A DNA stretch of 64,000 nt from Paenibacillus lactis (GTDB lineage: Bacteria > Bacillota > Bacilli > Paenibacillales > Paenibacillaceae): the NCBI RefSeq assembly GCF_017873605.1, contig NZ_JAGGKI010000005.1, forward strand, positions 339,059 to 403,058. Reading direction: 5' to 3'. Of the stretch, positions 8,159-15,334 are shown in pieces. The notes under the pieces were generated by a model. It was not told where the DNA came from. It saw nothing but the letters and a program-made list of their open reading frames with translations, and did no database searches. Position 1 is the stretch's first letter; each line of letters opens with the position of its first letter. The translations under genes were made by a program, and so were the position numbers.

Positions 8159-8698
8159 TTATTGTTTATTATATGTATATAATTTCCCGTTTCTAGGCTT
8201 TATATCTACCTTCCCCTTATACCCTCTGCGATCCAACTCTTTTGTTAAAGTTTTAATAAATGCTCCGTGACTTACTATTAATACATTTGTTTCTGAATAT
8301 TTTTGTTCTATTTCATCTAATATCAGCTTAGCTCTACTAAGAGTTTGTAACTTGCTCTCTTCTTGTGACTTATGCGACAAAAACCAAGCTATTCGAGCTA
8401 GGATCAGCCAAATAGTGAGATGAAGTTTTATTTTTGATTTACTTACTGCTGTAATTCCTATTTCTCTTAGTTGATCAGTAATAATAATTTCACCATCAAA
8501 AATTACCTTGGCCGTTCTAGTTGCTCGAGATTGGTTACTACAATAACATACATCCCATTTCCTATCGTTACTAATATTATTTGCGATTTGTATTTCTGCT
8601 TTATCATATTCTTCTACCCAATTATTAAATTGTTTAGCTGTCATCCATTTGTTCTCAGGTTTATATGTGACCTTAAAATGCCTTACTATTCCAATCAT
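8159..8698 (-). CDS. Histidine phosphatase family protein
   Basis: 179 residues of the phosphoglycerate-mutase-like (histidine phosphatase) clan. The phosphohistidine motif appears as IVRHFK (residues 4-9), with H in place of the usual G after R kept as RH. The second catalytic part is VSHGAF (near residue 143). ATRTAKVIF matches the family's SRAxxTA motif that binds phosphate. It resembles SixA-like or small-substrate phosphatases; the substrate is unknown. It sits alone between two repeats, with the stop 33 bases from the right end of the site at 7961-8126. Confidence 0.82.
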   Translation of the reverse strand: MIGIVRHFKVTYKPENKWMTAKQFNNWVEEYDKAEIQIANNISNDRKWDVCYCSNQSRATRTAKVIFDGEIIITDQLREIGITAVSKSKIKLHLTIWLILARIAWFLSHKSQEESKLQTLSRAKLILDEIEQKYSETNVLIVSHGAFIKTLTKELDRRGYKGKVDIKPRNGKLYTYNKQ

Positions 8699-8728
8699 TT
8701 CAAGTCTCCGTTTTGATTATTTATCTCG

Positions 8729-8866
8729 CCACCGCATCTATGACGCGACCCGGCCTGAGATAGTTCTTATCTTAGGTCGGGCCGCGTGCTGTCTGAATAT
8801 ACGCCTATGGGATTGCTTCTGGCAACCAAGGGGCTAATGCCCCGCAGCTTAGATGCATTGTTAAGT
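8729..8866 (-). repeat. attC-like site with left terminus lost
   Basis: Nearly identical in its core to the site at 13007-13151 (CTATGACGCGACCCGGCC ... CTTATCTTAGGTCGGG ... AGATGCATTGTTAAGTG). The left terminal TAACGTTTCCGG of its sister is replaced by unrelated bases. GTTAAGT at the right fits GTTRRRY. Loss of one terminus should block excision of this cassette. Confidence 0.75.
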
Positions 8867-9049
8867 GATGTTTCTGCCTTCTCTGTATTACATTCTCATA
8901 TAAGTTTTACAGATATATTTTTTCTTATGTATTCTAGTTATTTATAGTATTTTAGTAGTATTTCATCATGTCCTCTATGTTAAAATTCTCTAGTACAATT
9001 TACGGATTTAAGGGCGGTCGGCTAATCTCCCAGAAGGGAGGTGATGCCC

Positions 9050-9130
9050 ATGGAGGTCAAAAATGCATTTTCCTTAATGTTCATGTTCGGCATGTTCATT
9101 CTGGCATTGCTCACCTACATGAAAAAGTAA
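9050..9130 (+). CDS. Holin-like toxin peptide (type I TA-like), copy 1
   Basis: A 26-residue peptide, MEVKNAFSLMFMFGMFILAL then LTYMKK: a single hydrophobic helix with a lysine tail, as in the holin-like toxin (Hol_Tox) family. GGGAGGTG at 9036-9043 is 6 bases before the ATG at 9050; the ATG at 9044 is too close to it. A -10 element TACAAT lies at 8994-8999. The mRNA can end at the hairpin AATAGACCG/CGGTCTATT just after the stop. The whole unit (about 480 bp) is repeated at 13.15-13.62 kb. The gene is too short to be found by length filters. Confidence 0.82.
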   Translation: MEVKNAFSLMFMFGMFILALLTYMKK

Positions 9131-9245
9131 TAGACCGCCCTGGCTAGGATAACGGTCTATTTCCGACCCATCTTACGTGGCCGACTGCTCTTTATGCAGT
9201 TATTGTGCTTAGAAGTCATGTTCCAGCATGGCTCCTTACTTAATT
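9120..9245 (-). ncRNA. Putative antisense antitoxin RNA to copy 1 peptide
   Basis: On the minus strand a TATACT -10-like element lies near 9256. The predicted transcript has an AAGGAGCCATG ... hairpin and ends at AATAGACCG ... CGGTCTATTACTTTTTC, overlapping the 3' end of the peptide gene. The downstream segment is conserved between the two cassette copies although it codes for no protein, which supports an RNA function. Ends are approximate. Confidence 0.45.
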
Positions 9246-9335
9246 CTTACCTCAGTATAACTCAATTTATAACGCTTTTATTGGTTTTGTTGAATATTTT
9301 TTATATAAGGTCTGTAATGTTGATTGCAGTAATTT

Positions 9336-9517
9336 CACTTAACGTCTTATGCATTCACGAACCCGAGAGGTTTAAGCTTCCACGGCGATAAAACGAAGTG
9401 GTCGCCTCGCCGGGTCGAAGACTTCGCCTCGCAGGTGTTGTCCGCTGAACTGAAGCTGCTTCCCCGAAATGCCTCCAGTGGACCGAGGGGGCGACAGCGT
9501 GAATGGCGTTGTTAGGA
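9336..9517 (-). repeat. attC-like site
   Basis: CACTTAACGTC at the left, GTTGTTAGGAG at the right. The core is GAACCCGAGAGGTTTAAG ... GCCGGGTCGAAGACTTCG, the first sub-class, which also occurs at 10059, 11601, 12302, 15108 and 17738. Confidence 0.78.
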
Positions 9518-9540
9518 GATGCCGCCCTGAAATACCCTCA

Positions 9541-10023
9541 TTATATCTTTTTTACTGGACAATATATCTTGATTTCATTCTTCTCATTATCATTTTCTAT
9601 TATTGTTTTCTCATCGTATTTCTCAAAGTAATATGCCACATCATCATACGTATATCCATTTTTATGTATCCATCTTGAAGTATACTCATATGCAGTTTCT
9701 GTCTGACTAATCGGACCAACGTAGTGTGTTAATGAATAAGTTCTAGGAAGTAGATGGATATGTACCATCTCATTGGGCAATTTACTGAATGGCTCAACTT
9801 CATAGCAGCAATAGAAGTCCACCAGTCCCTGGTTCTCTTTATAGTTAGGCGGGGTTATTCCAAAGGTGACATTCGGATTCTTAACGTTTGGTATTTCTTC
9901 CCTTCTTCTCGTTAATTCAAGGAAACCTTTATTTATATTCTCTCCCAGCATAGAGATATAGGCAGTTGCTCGAATCCCAACATATGTCGTGATATCTTTT
10001 GTTTCTATGATTTCTACCTTCAT
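9541..10023 (-). CDS. GyrI-like / AraC effector-binding domain protein
   Basis: About 160 residues resembling stand-alone effector-binding (GyrI-like, SHV-type) domains: two repeats of beta-alpha-beta-beta starting VEIIETKDITTYVGIRATA and ending in EIKIYCPVKK, a common C-terminal pattern of the family. Such domains bind small hydrophobic cations or drugs, and some protect gyrase; the specific role is unknown. GAGGTG lies 7 bases before the ATG at 10023, which is preferred to the GTG at 10032. It is a single-gene cassette between the sites at 9336-9517 and 10059-10221. Confidence 0.8.
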   Translation of the reverse strand: MKVEIIETKDITTYVGIRATAYISMLGENINKGFLELTRRREEIPNVKNPNVTFGITPPNYKENQGLVDFYCCYEVEPFSKLPNEMVHIHLLPRTYSLTHYVGPISQTETAYEYTSRWIHKNGYTYDDVAYYFEKYDEKTIIENDNEKNEIKIYCPVKKI

Positions 10024-10058
10024 TGTGATCACCTCATCGTTATTCTTCTGGCGGTTTC

Positions 10059-10221
10059 GCCTAACGTTCCTGTATCTACGAACGCGAGAGGCTTAAAAAG
10101 GGGCGCCAGCGACTGGGTCGATTGGACTTAGCTTCGAAGGGTTGTGAGCTGATTCGGCATCCTTGCTTACCACTTCTAACGAACCAAGGGCGTGGCCCGC
10201 AGCGTAGATATTGTGTTATAG
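10059..10221 (-). repeat. attC-like site
   Basis: GCCTAACGTTCCTGTATCTACG at the left pairs with the right arm GCAGCGTAGATATTGTGTTATAG. First sub-class core (CGAGAGGCTTAA ... GACTTAGCTTCG, GGGCGTGGCCC). Confidence 0.8.
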
Positions 10222-10241
10222 GATGTTAGCGCCTTCTTCGA

Positions 10242-10806
10242 TCAACTTTCATTAGATTTATTGAAATCATCTTTATAGAATCTAAAATAGTTAAATGCTA
10301 TTTTTTCATCACAGTAGTTCTTAAGTTCCTTCATCCCATTATTTATAAAACCAGCTTTTTCAATAACTTTCAATGATGGAGTATTATCTACCGAAATTGT
10401 GGCCACTACATATGGAAGATTAAAGGTTTCTATTGCCCAATTTGTTAATGTTACTGCTACTTCTGTAGCATACCCATTTCCTCTATGCTGCTTTGATATA
10501 CCATAAGCAACTTCAGTCTCTTTCAATTCATCAATAACACCAATATGACAATGTCCCACGAATGTTGAATCTTCCAAAAGTTCAATGGCTAAAGGGACCA
10601 TATCATTGATTACGTCAAAGCGTTCGTACTTGTTGATCTGCCAGTCAAGAAAATTAGAAGCCTCTTCCTTACTCATATTCCAGCCAGAAGGCCAATCATT
10701 TGTTTTACTCTGAAGACAAAGACTATAAATATTATCACAATCTTCTCTAGTCAGCTTTCTAATCCTAAGTCTCTCTGTTAATATAGGTAACTTGTATTGG
10801 TTTCAT
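10242..10806 (-). pseudogene. GNAT acetyltransferase with N-terminal frameshift
   Basis: The frame encoding the acetyltransferase (RimJ/RimL-like; HRGNGYATEVAVTLTNWA acetyl-CoA loop, then VDNTPSLKVIEKAGF) is open from about 10793 to the stop at 10242. It includes the first strand LPILTERLRIRKLT. The only good start, an ATG at 10806 with GAGGTG upstream, reads MKPIQ in another frame and stops after 13 codons. A one-base change near 10791 would join them into a protein of about 187 residues. Either a mutation or a sequence error; a shorter start at 10676 would lose the first strands. Single cassette between two attC-like sites. Confidence 0.72.
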
Positions 10807-10866
10807 AATATTCTTCACCTCAAAGACATCATCTAAGAAATAATTGTTTTATTACGCGCTGATTTC

Positions 10867-11048
10867 CTATAACGTTTCTGTATTCACGACGTCCATTCAC
10901 CTAAGCTGCACGAGTCGTGCGACCAGCACGATCTCGGACTGCCGCGATGCGGTTGGGTGAATGGATGTGTCGCCTGAATGCACTTCCCCGACTTATCTCC
11001 TGGCGACCGAGGCGGCTTGTCCGACGATGCGTGAACATATTGTTATGT
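10867..11048 (-). repeat. attC-like site
   Basis: CTATAACGTTTCTGTATTCACGAC at the left; GATGCGTGAACATATTGTTATGTG at the right. Second sub-class core (GCCGCGATGCGGTTGGGTGAATGG). The outer arms are complementary over about 20 positions with bulges. Confidence 0.78.
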
Positions 11049-11100
11049 GATGCCCCTGCCTTTACTGATTTACTTACAACATATCTTTATAAATCCGATC

Positions 11101-11562
11101 TTATTGCGTGATATTAATTCCTTGTTCATCAAAACTAAGAGTAAAAAACTTATTCTGACCCCATGACTCGTATTGTGCATCAATTTCAATTTTGTACTTG
11201 CCAAGATCCGTCAAATAAATATCCTCAATTATTTCTTCTTTTACATGTAAGTCAATTTCTTCGTCCAATATTGTTTTATTCAGCTTTTCAGTTTGTTTCC
11301 CATCATGAAGAGAATAAATTTTATATTGAAGTTCTACATTTCTGTGCAATTCAGTATTCCTATTCACTGTCATTATCAATTTTATAAATGCTTCCTTATT
11401 TCCTACGTCAACTGAATAAATACTAAGTCGAGCACTTAATTCGATCGGGAAAGGATCAAGAGGCATCGGTTCAGACGGTGTACTATTATTTGGTTCTTTA
11501 TTCGAGCAAGAACTGAAAACAAAGACTGAAAGAAAAAGTATAATAAAAAGATGCCTCTTCAA
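11101..11562 (-). CDS. Small lipoprotein with beta-sandwich-like domain
   Basis: 153 residues. The signal peptide ends in the lipobox VFSSC (Cys near 19), followed by an Asn/Ser/Pro linker. The rest is strand-rich, with alternating hydrophobics such as IELSARLSIYSVDVG, FIKLIMTVNR and KYKIEIDAQY, in the manner of an Ig-like or BsuPI-like beta sandwich. Probably anchored outside the membrane. No specific family is recognised. It lies in a single-gene cassette. Confidence 0.75.
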   Translation of the reverse strand: MKRHLFIILFLSVFVFSSCSNKEPNNSTPSEPMPLDPFPIELSARLSIYSVDVGNKEAFIKLIMTVNRNTELHRNVELQYKIYSLHDGKQTEKLNKTILDEEIDLHVKEEIIEDIYLTDLGKYKIEIDAQYESWGQNKFFTLSFDEQGINITQ

Positions 11563-11600
11563 TCTTTCACCGCCTTTATCAAGTATTTAGCAGGGGTTTC

Positions 11601-11760
11601 ACCTAACGTTTAGGTATCTAACGAACCCGAGAGGCTTAAGGCGCATATGCGCCGGGTCCAGTGGACCTAGTCTCGCAGGGTTGTGAGCTGATTCAGCTTC
11701 TCCGCCCACCACTTCTTGCGAACCAAGGGCAAAGCCCGCAGCGTAGATACTATGTTAGGC
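11601..11760 (-). repeat. attC-like site, best match to both core motifs
   Basis: ACCTAAC (11601-11607) and GTTAGGC (11754-11760) fit RYYYAAC and GTTRRRY exactly and are complementary except at the outermost base. The inner arms GTATCTAACGAAC and GCGTAGATAC pair next. The core belongs to the first sub-class and contains smaller hairpins (GGCGCATATGCGCC; GGGCAAAGCCC). Confidence 0.85.
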
Positions 11761-11780
11761 GATGTATCTGCCTGCTTTGA

Positions 11781-11905
11781 TTACACTTTCCTAATAATGA
11801 TCCCTTCTTCAAAATCCTCTATATTATTAATGTTTATCCAAATCTCCTCTGATTCTCTTAATCTATGAAAACGTAAAATTGTGTCATCGTCATGATAAGT
11901 TAAGA
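11781..11905 (-). pseudogene. 3' remnant of an unidentified gene
   Basis: About 40 open codons (ending RLRESEEIWININNIEDF and then EEGIIIRKV) run to a TAA at 11781-11783, in a different frame from the gene upstream and with no start or ribosome binding site. The composition is protein-like. It may be the tail of a gene whose front was replaced, or the original C-terminal part of the upstream gene after frameshifting. Confidence 0.4.
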
Positions 11906-12256
11906 TAAGTATAAATCAGGTATCCATGATAACATGCTTGCATGAATTCTTTGTTTTTGTTTGAATTCTCCTTCAGTTAAATGCCCATCAGTAAACCGAT
12001 CCTCAAAATGTTCTAAAGGATATTTGTCGATTACTCCTTGTATAATTTTTGACTGAACTAATGGATCTGCTTGAGATAATATTGCTATAAATTTTTCTCT
12101 TGTTGTTCCACTAAATTCACTAGGATCAATATCTAAGCCACAATATGCAGGATAGAATTCAGCGTGAGAGGCGTATGAAAAGTTTCCTAAGTAGCCACCG
12201 CTGACTCCAATATAAGCGACCACACTATTCACTTCTTTTCCACTCAATCTTTCCAT
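11900..12256 (-). CDS. Abi-associated N-terminal domain protein (probably truncated)
   Basis: 118 residues. It contains VSGGYLGNFSYASHAEFYP, then GLDIDPSEFSGTTREKFIAI and QSKIIQGVIDKYP. From memory of the family, this is the N-terminal module found before AbiJ-like or HEPN-type C-terminal domains in abortive-infection proteins. No catalytic C-terminal domain follows: the frame stops at 11900. It could be a stand-alone domain, an antiphage remnant, or cut by a frameshift into the remnant downstream. GGAAAG upstream of the ATG is a weak binding site. Lies in its own cassette interval. Confidence 0.62.
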   Translation of the reverse strand: MERLSGKEVNSVVAYIGVSGGYLGNFSYASHAEFYPAYCGLDIDPSEFSGTTREKFIAILSQADPLVQSKIIQGVIDKYPLEHFEDRFTDGHLTEGEFKQKQRIHASMLSWIPDLYLS

Positions 12257-12301
12257 AATTGATCAACTCCAAAATCTCTATTTATCGGATTGTCGAATTT
12301 C

Positions 12302-12460
12302 AACTAACGTTTCTACATTTACGAACCCGAGAGACTTAAGGCGCGTAGCGCCGGGTCGAAGACTTAGCCTCGCAGGGTTGTCTGCAGCCACAACTTCCTC
12401 GCCTTATCTTCTGCAGACCAAGGGGCCGTCAGAGCCCGCAGCGTGAATGTGATGTTATCT
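12302..12460 (-). repeat. attC-like site
   Basis: AACTAACGTTTCTACATTTACGAAC at the left; GCAGCGTGAATGTGATGTTATC at the right. First sub-class core (CCCGAGAGACTTAAGGC ... GACTTAGCCTCGCAGGG). Confidence 0.78.
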
Positions 12461-12480
12461 GCTGTTCCTCACTTCTTCGA

Positions 12481-12969
12481 CTAAACAGTAAGTAAGTCTT
12501 TCATTAACCAATCGTTGTAGTTTCCATCCTTCGAGACAAACCATACATTCGTATATTTACTTGGCTTATATATCAAGTTTTTTTCTCTTAGAAAGCAACT
12601 CATTCCAAATATAGGGGAGGCATTTCTAATTAATAGTGTTATTGGATATATAGTTTCGTACTTAAGTATCTTCTTTTCTTTTTGTTTTAGTAGTCCATTT
12701 AGTGTTTCTATATAATCTTTGGAGTTTTCTAATCCATGTATTTCGTTTGTAGATCTGCCTAGTATCATTTTTGCTTCTTCGGAATTATAAAATAAGTGAG
12801 CTACTTCAAGACCCATGAAATCGCCTTTCTCGTTTTTTAGTACAAAATCCGGACACTCACGTCTTTCTGCTATTTCCAACTTATCTTTGTGGTTTAGATT
12901 ATATAGGTTCATATATATGCTAACTGCTGCTTCTTCTAATGCATATTTCTCATCATTATGATTGTTCAT
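12481..12969 (-). CDS. Hypothetical protein, possible PD-(D/E)XK-like fold
   Basis: 162 residues of unknown family. The segment RRECPDFVLKNEKGDFMGLE followed by VAHLF has the spacing of a nuclease-like core (PDF ... GxE-V) seen in restriction-endonuclease-fold proteins. The catalytic lysine of E-x-K is not present (EVA), so activity is doubtful. The remainder is helical and lysine-rich, then WFVSKDGNYNDW. Single-gene cassette; the start ATG at 12969 is preceded by a weak GGAAC. Confidence 0.55.
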   Translation of the reverse strand: MNNHNDEKYALEEAAVSIYMNLYNLNHKDKLEIAERRECPDFVLKNEKGDFMGLEVAHLFYNSEEAKMILGRSTNEIHGLENSKDYIETLNGLLKQKEKKILKYETIYPITLLIRNASPIFGMSCFLREKNLIYKPSKYTNVWFVSKDGNYNDWLMKDLLTV

Positions 12970-13006
12970 ATCTTATAGTTCCTTTTATAGGTTTTGAGGA
13001 ATTGCA

Positions 13007-13151
13007 GATAACGTTTCCGGATCTATGACGCGACCCGGCCTTAGATAGCTCTTATCTTAGGTCGGGTCGTGTGTTGTCTGAGTTAACGTCTATGAGCTTG
13101 CTTCTGACAACCAAGGGGGAAATGCCCCGCAGCATAGATGCATTGTTAAGT
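13007..13151 (-). repeat. attC-like site
   Basis: AGATAACGTTTCCGGATCTATGACG at the left; GCATAGATGCATTGTTAAGTG at the right. The core CCCGGCCTTAGATAGCTCTTA ... is almost identical to that of the site at 8729-8866, and both precede the same toxin unit. This shows that the repeat and the adjoining right-hand gene move together. Confidence 0.82.
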
Positions 13152-13337
13152 GGTGTTACTGCCTTCTTTGTATTTACATTCTCATATAAGTTTTACAGAT
13201 TTATATTGTTTCCTATGTATTCTAGTTATTTATAGTATTTTTATGGTATTTCATCATGTCTTATATGTTATAATTTTCTGGTACAATATGCGGCTTGAAG
13301 GACGGTCGGCTAGTCTCCCGGAAGGGAGGTGATGCCC

Positions 13338-13421
13338 GTGGAGGTTAAAGATGCTCTCACCTTAATGCTCATGTTTGGCATGTTCATTTTGGCGCTTCTT
13401 ACCTACATGAAAAAGAAATAG
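13338..13421 (+). CDS. Holin-like toxin peptide (type I TA-like), copy 2
   Basis: A 27-residue peptide from a GTG start: MEVKDALTLMLMFGMFILAL then LTYMKKK. GGGAGGT (13324-13330) is 7 bases upstream. An extended -10 (TGGTACAAT, 13279-13287) drives it. The stop is inside a hairpin AAATAGACCG/CGGTCTATTT that serves as terminator on both strands. Very similar to copy 1 in both coding and non-coding parts, with mostly third-position and conservative changes in the peptide (N to D, F to L), which suggests the peptide is under selection. Confidence 0.84.
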   Translation: MEVKDALTLMLMFGMFILALLTYMKKK

Positions 13422-13535
13422 ACCGCCCTCCCTAAGGTAACGGTCTATTTCGACCACCACTTAGCGGCCGACTGCTCTTTATGCAGTTATTGTGCTTAGG
13501 AGTCGTGTTCGCGCACGGCTCCTTACTTATTCTTA
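13415..13535 (-). ncRNA. Putative antisense antitoxin RNA to copy 2 peptide
   Basis: Same layout as copy 1: a minus-strand TATACT-like element near 13545, a GGAGCCGTGCG ... CGCACGACTCC hairpin at 13501-13525, and a 3' terminator formed by the shared hairpin at 13418-13450. The transcript would overlap the end of the peptide mRNA. Inferred; ends uncertain. Confidence 0.45.
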
Positions 13536-13623
13536 CCTCAGTATAACTCATTTTATAACGCTTTTATAGGTTTTGTTGATTATTTTTATCTATAGGGTCT
13601 GTAATGTTGTCTGCAGTAATTTC

Positions 13624-13767
13624 GCTTAACGTTCTTGTGTTCCTGACGTCGATTCCCCTTAGATAGCTCTTAACTTAGAATCGATGTGTCTGCCTGATTA
13701 TGCTTCCTTGAATTCCCTCGGGCAAACCGAGCGGCGTAAGCCGCGAAGCTGGAACACGTTGTTATCC
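13624..13767 (-). repeat. attC-like site
   Basis: GCTTAAC (fits RYYYAAC) then GTTCTTGTGTTCCTGACG; right arm CGAAGCTGGAACACGTTGTTATCC. Core of the third sub-class (CCTTAGATAGCTCTTAACTT) with a GCGGCGTAAGCCGC hairpin. Confidence 0.8.
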
Positions 13768-13807
13768 ATGCCCCTGCTTATTTGAGTCGCTAACATACTA
13801 TTTACGA

Positions 13808-14329
13808 CTATTTATTATTTTTGAATAATGATTTGATAATAATTTCTGCACATTCTTCTGGCGTATTCAAACTCGTATCGACTGAACAGCTATAGCGAAT
13901 GTTCTTTGACATTATTTTATTTTGCTCATCTGATTGATCTTCTCTTCTGTCACCACGTTCTATACTTCTCTTACGACAAAGATCTAAAGGACAATACACC
14001 TCAACTATATCTAAAGGATACCCATTAAAAATATCTTTGACCTTATCGTAATGTGGATTTAACTCAGGTCTTTCAACAAGTATCCCATCGATTAAAACAT
14101 TCTTTCCACTATCCGAAAATAATCTTGCTGTGTAATACATCATTATTATTACTTCACTTAAGTACTTCCAGTAATCTTTCCGCAGATGTTTATCACCAAT
14201 CGTATTTTCAAAAAAATCATTGGCAACAACATAAAAAAATGGTTCAGAGTAAGTTTGCATAGCTTCTACTATTGAAGTTTTACCTGAACTTGTTACGCCA
14301 TTCAAAAATATAATTCTCCCTTTATCCAT
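13808..14329 (-). CDS. Chloramphenicol phosphotransferase-like P-loop kinase
   Basis: About 173 residues of the CPT family. The Walker A motif is GVTSSGKTS (near residue 11), and IIFLNGVTSSGKTSIVEAMQ is the characteristic start. It is followed by a VANDFFEN acidic motif, the LIDGILVE strand and a basic lid (RKRSIERGDRRED). CPT homologues phosphorylate chloramphenicol or related small molecules; substrate here unknown, so resistance should not be assumed. The ATG at 14329 has AGGAAG 9 bases upstream and is preferred to the ATG at 14338. Single cassette ending at the site 13624-13767. Confidence 0.82.
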   Translation of the reverse strand: MDKGRIIFLNGVTSSGKTSIVEAMQTYSEPFFYVVANDFFENTIGDKHLRKDYWKYLSEVIIMMYYTARLFSDSGKNVLIDGILVERPELNPHYDKVKDIFNGYPLDIVEVYCPLDLCRKRSIERGDRREDQSDEQNKIMSKNIRYSCSVDTSLNTPEECAEIIIKSLFKNNK

Positions 14330-14375
14330 ATTTCTCATCTTCCTTTGTTATGTTTTATAAGATTTCGGGGGTTTC

Positions 14376-14447
14376 TGATAACGTTCGTGTGTTCACGAAC
14401 CCTCACCGGCTTAAGCCCGTAGGGCGGGTCGTCAGACTTAGCCGGTG
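14376..14447 (-). repeat. attC-like site, left half only
   Basis: TGATAACGTTCGTGTGTTCACGAAC and CCTCACCGGCTTAAGCCCG ... GACTTAGCCGGTG, after which coding sequence begins at once. The right arm is missing, so the cassette to its right cannot be excised from this side. Confidence 0.72.
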
Positions 14448-15070
14448 TCTTCATTGAATAAACTTGCATAATCTTGTTCAATTATTAGAGCACCTTTATC
14501 TATCATTATTGTTTTGTATTTACTCTCTAGTCTTTCCAGCTTTTCAAAAGGCTCAGAGCCTATTATTGAAAATGGATCTGTTGATGCTAGCTCTCCCTTT
14601 AAAATCCTTCTCAAATTAACCGGGGCACCCAGTTCTCTATATGTTTGTACAGTATTGACTCTATGTTTATTCCAAAGTCTTATCGAAAGTTGTAATAAAG
14701 GGGCAAGTTGTGACCCATCAAATCTCCAAGTATTATCATTTAACTCAACCTCGTCTTCAGGTAATATCAGGTGTAATGTAATTTCGTTTGAGTGATAAAT
14801 CCAAAATAATCTCAAATGACTATATTGATCAGAGTGCAACAACATTTGTTTGTAATCATTTTTTACGTGCTGATTGAGCCCCAACTTAAATTTTTTAGAC
14901 AGTAACTTAGAGTTCCACGATATGATTTCTTCAAGGCTGTTATTCTTAGATTCCCAATAACCCGATTTAAAAGGGAAGAACTCAAATATAGTTTCATAAA
15001 CATTCTTCGTAAAATTACTGGAGAAGTAATCATAAGGAAATGAATAGTGCACTGAGAAATATGGTGGCAT
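14438..15070 (-). CDS. Hypothetical protein, 3' end fused to half attC-like site
   Basis: About 210 residues, no recognised family. It starts MPPYFSVHYSFPYDYFSS and has a YSHLRLFWIYHSNEITLHLI strand region and a helical C-terminal half. CAGGAGGAACA just before the ATG at 15070 marks the start; an upstream ATG at 15109 lacks a site. The last residues (EDTG) and the stop codon are supplied by the repeat half at 14376-14447, so the natural C-terminus has probably been lost together with the right half of the site. Confidence 0.65.
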   Translation of the reverse strand: MPPYFSVHYSFPYDYFSSNFTKNVYETIFEFFPFKSGYWESKNNSLEEIISWNSKLLSKKFKLGLNQHVKNDYKQMLLHSDQYSHLRLFWIYHSNEITLHLILPEDEVELNDNTWRFDGSQLAPLLQLSIRLWNKHRVNTVQTYRELGAPVNLRRILKGELASTDPFSIIGSEPFEKLERLESKYKTIMIDKGALIIEQDYASLFNEDTG

Positions 15071-15107
15071 TGTTCCTCCTGGTTTTACATGTTCTACAGA
15101 TGATTTC

Positions 15108-15269
15108 ACATAACGTTCCTGTATCTACGAACCCGAGAGGCTTAAGGGAGCGTCAGAGACCGGGTCCGACGGACTTAGCCTCGTAGGGTTGTGAGCTGAT
15201 TCCACTCCTCTGCCTTATTCAACTTGCGAACCAATGGCCCTTGGCCCGTATGTAGATACGATGTTATGC
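15108..15269 (-). repeat. attC-like site
   Basis: ACATAACGTTCCTGTATCTACG at the left is complementary to CGTAGATACGATGTTATGC at the right, except for three unpaired bases. First sub-class core. This outer arm is also the best match for the tandem repeat at 18642-18703. Confidence 0.85.
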
Positions 15270-15334
15270 GACGATCTACGCTTCCTCGAAATACTTGCTA
15301 TGACTTCTGAAATTTCGCCCTTTTAAGCGCCTCT

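Noticed and set aside
9044..9049. Upstream ATG as start of toxin copy 1
   Set aside because: Only about one base separates it from the GGGAGGTG ribosome binding site; the ATG at 9050 has proper spacing and matches the start of the homologues.
13808..14329. Chloramphenicol resistance gene
   Set aside because: Only family-level similarity to CPT kinases; substrate cannot be inferred, so a resistance call is not supported.
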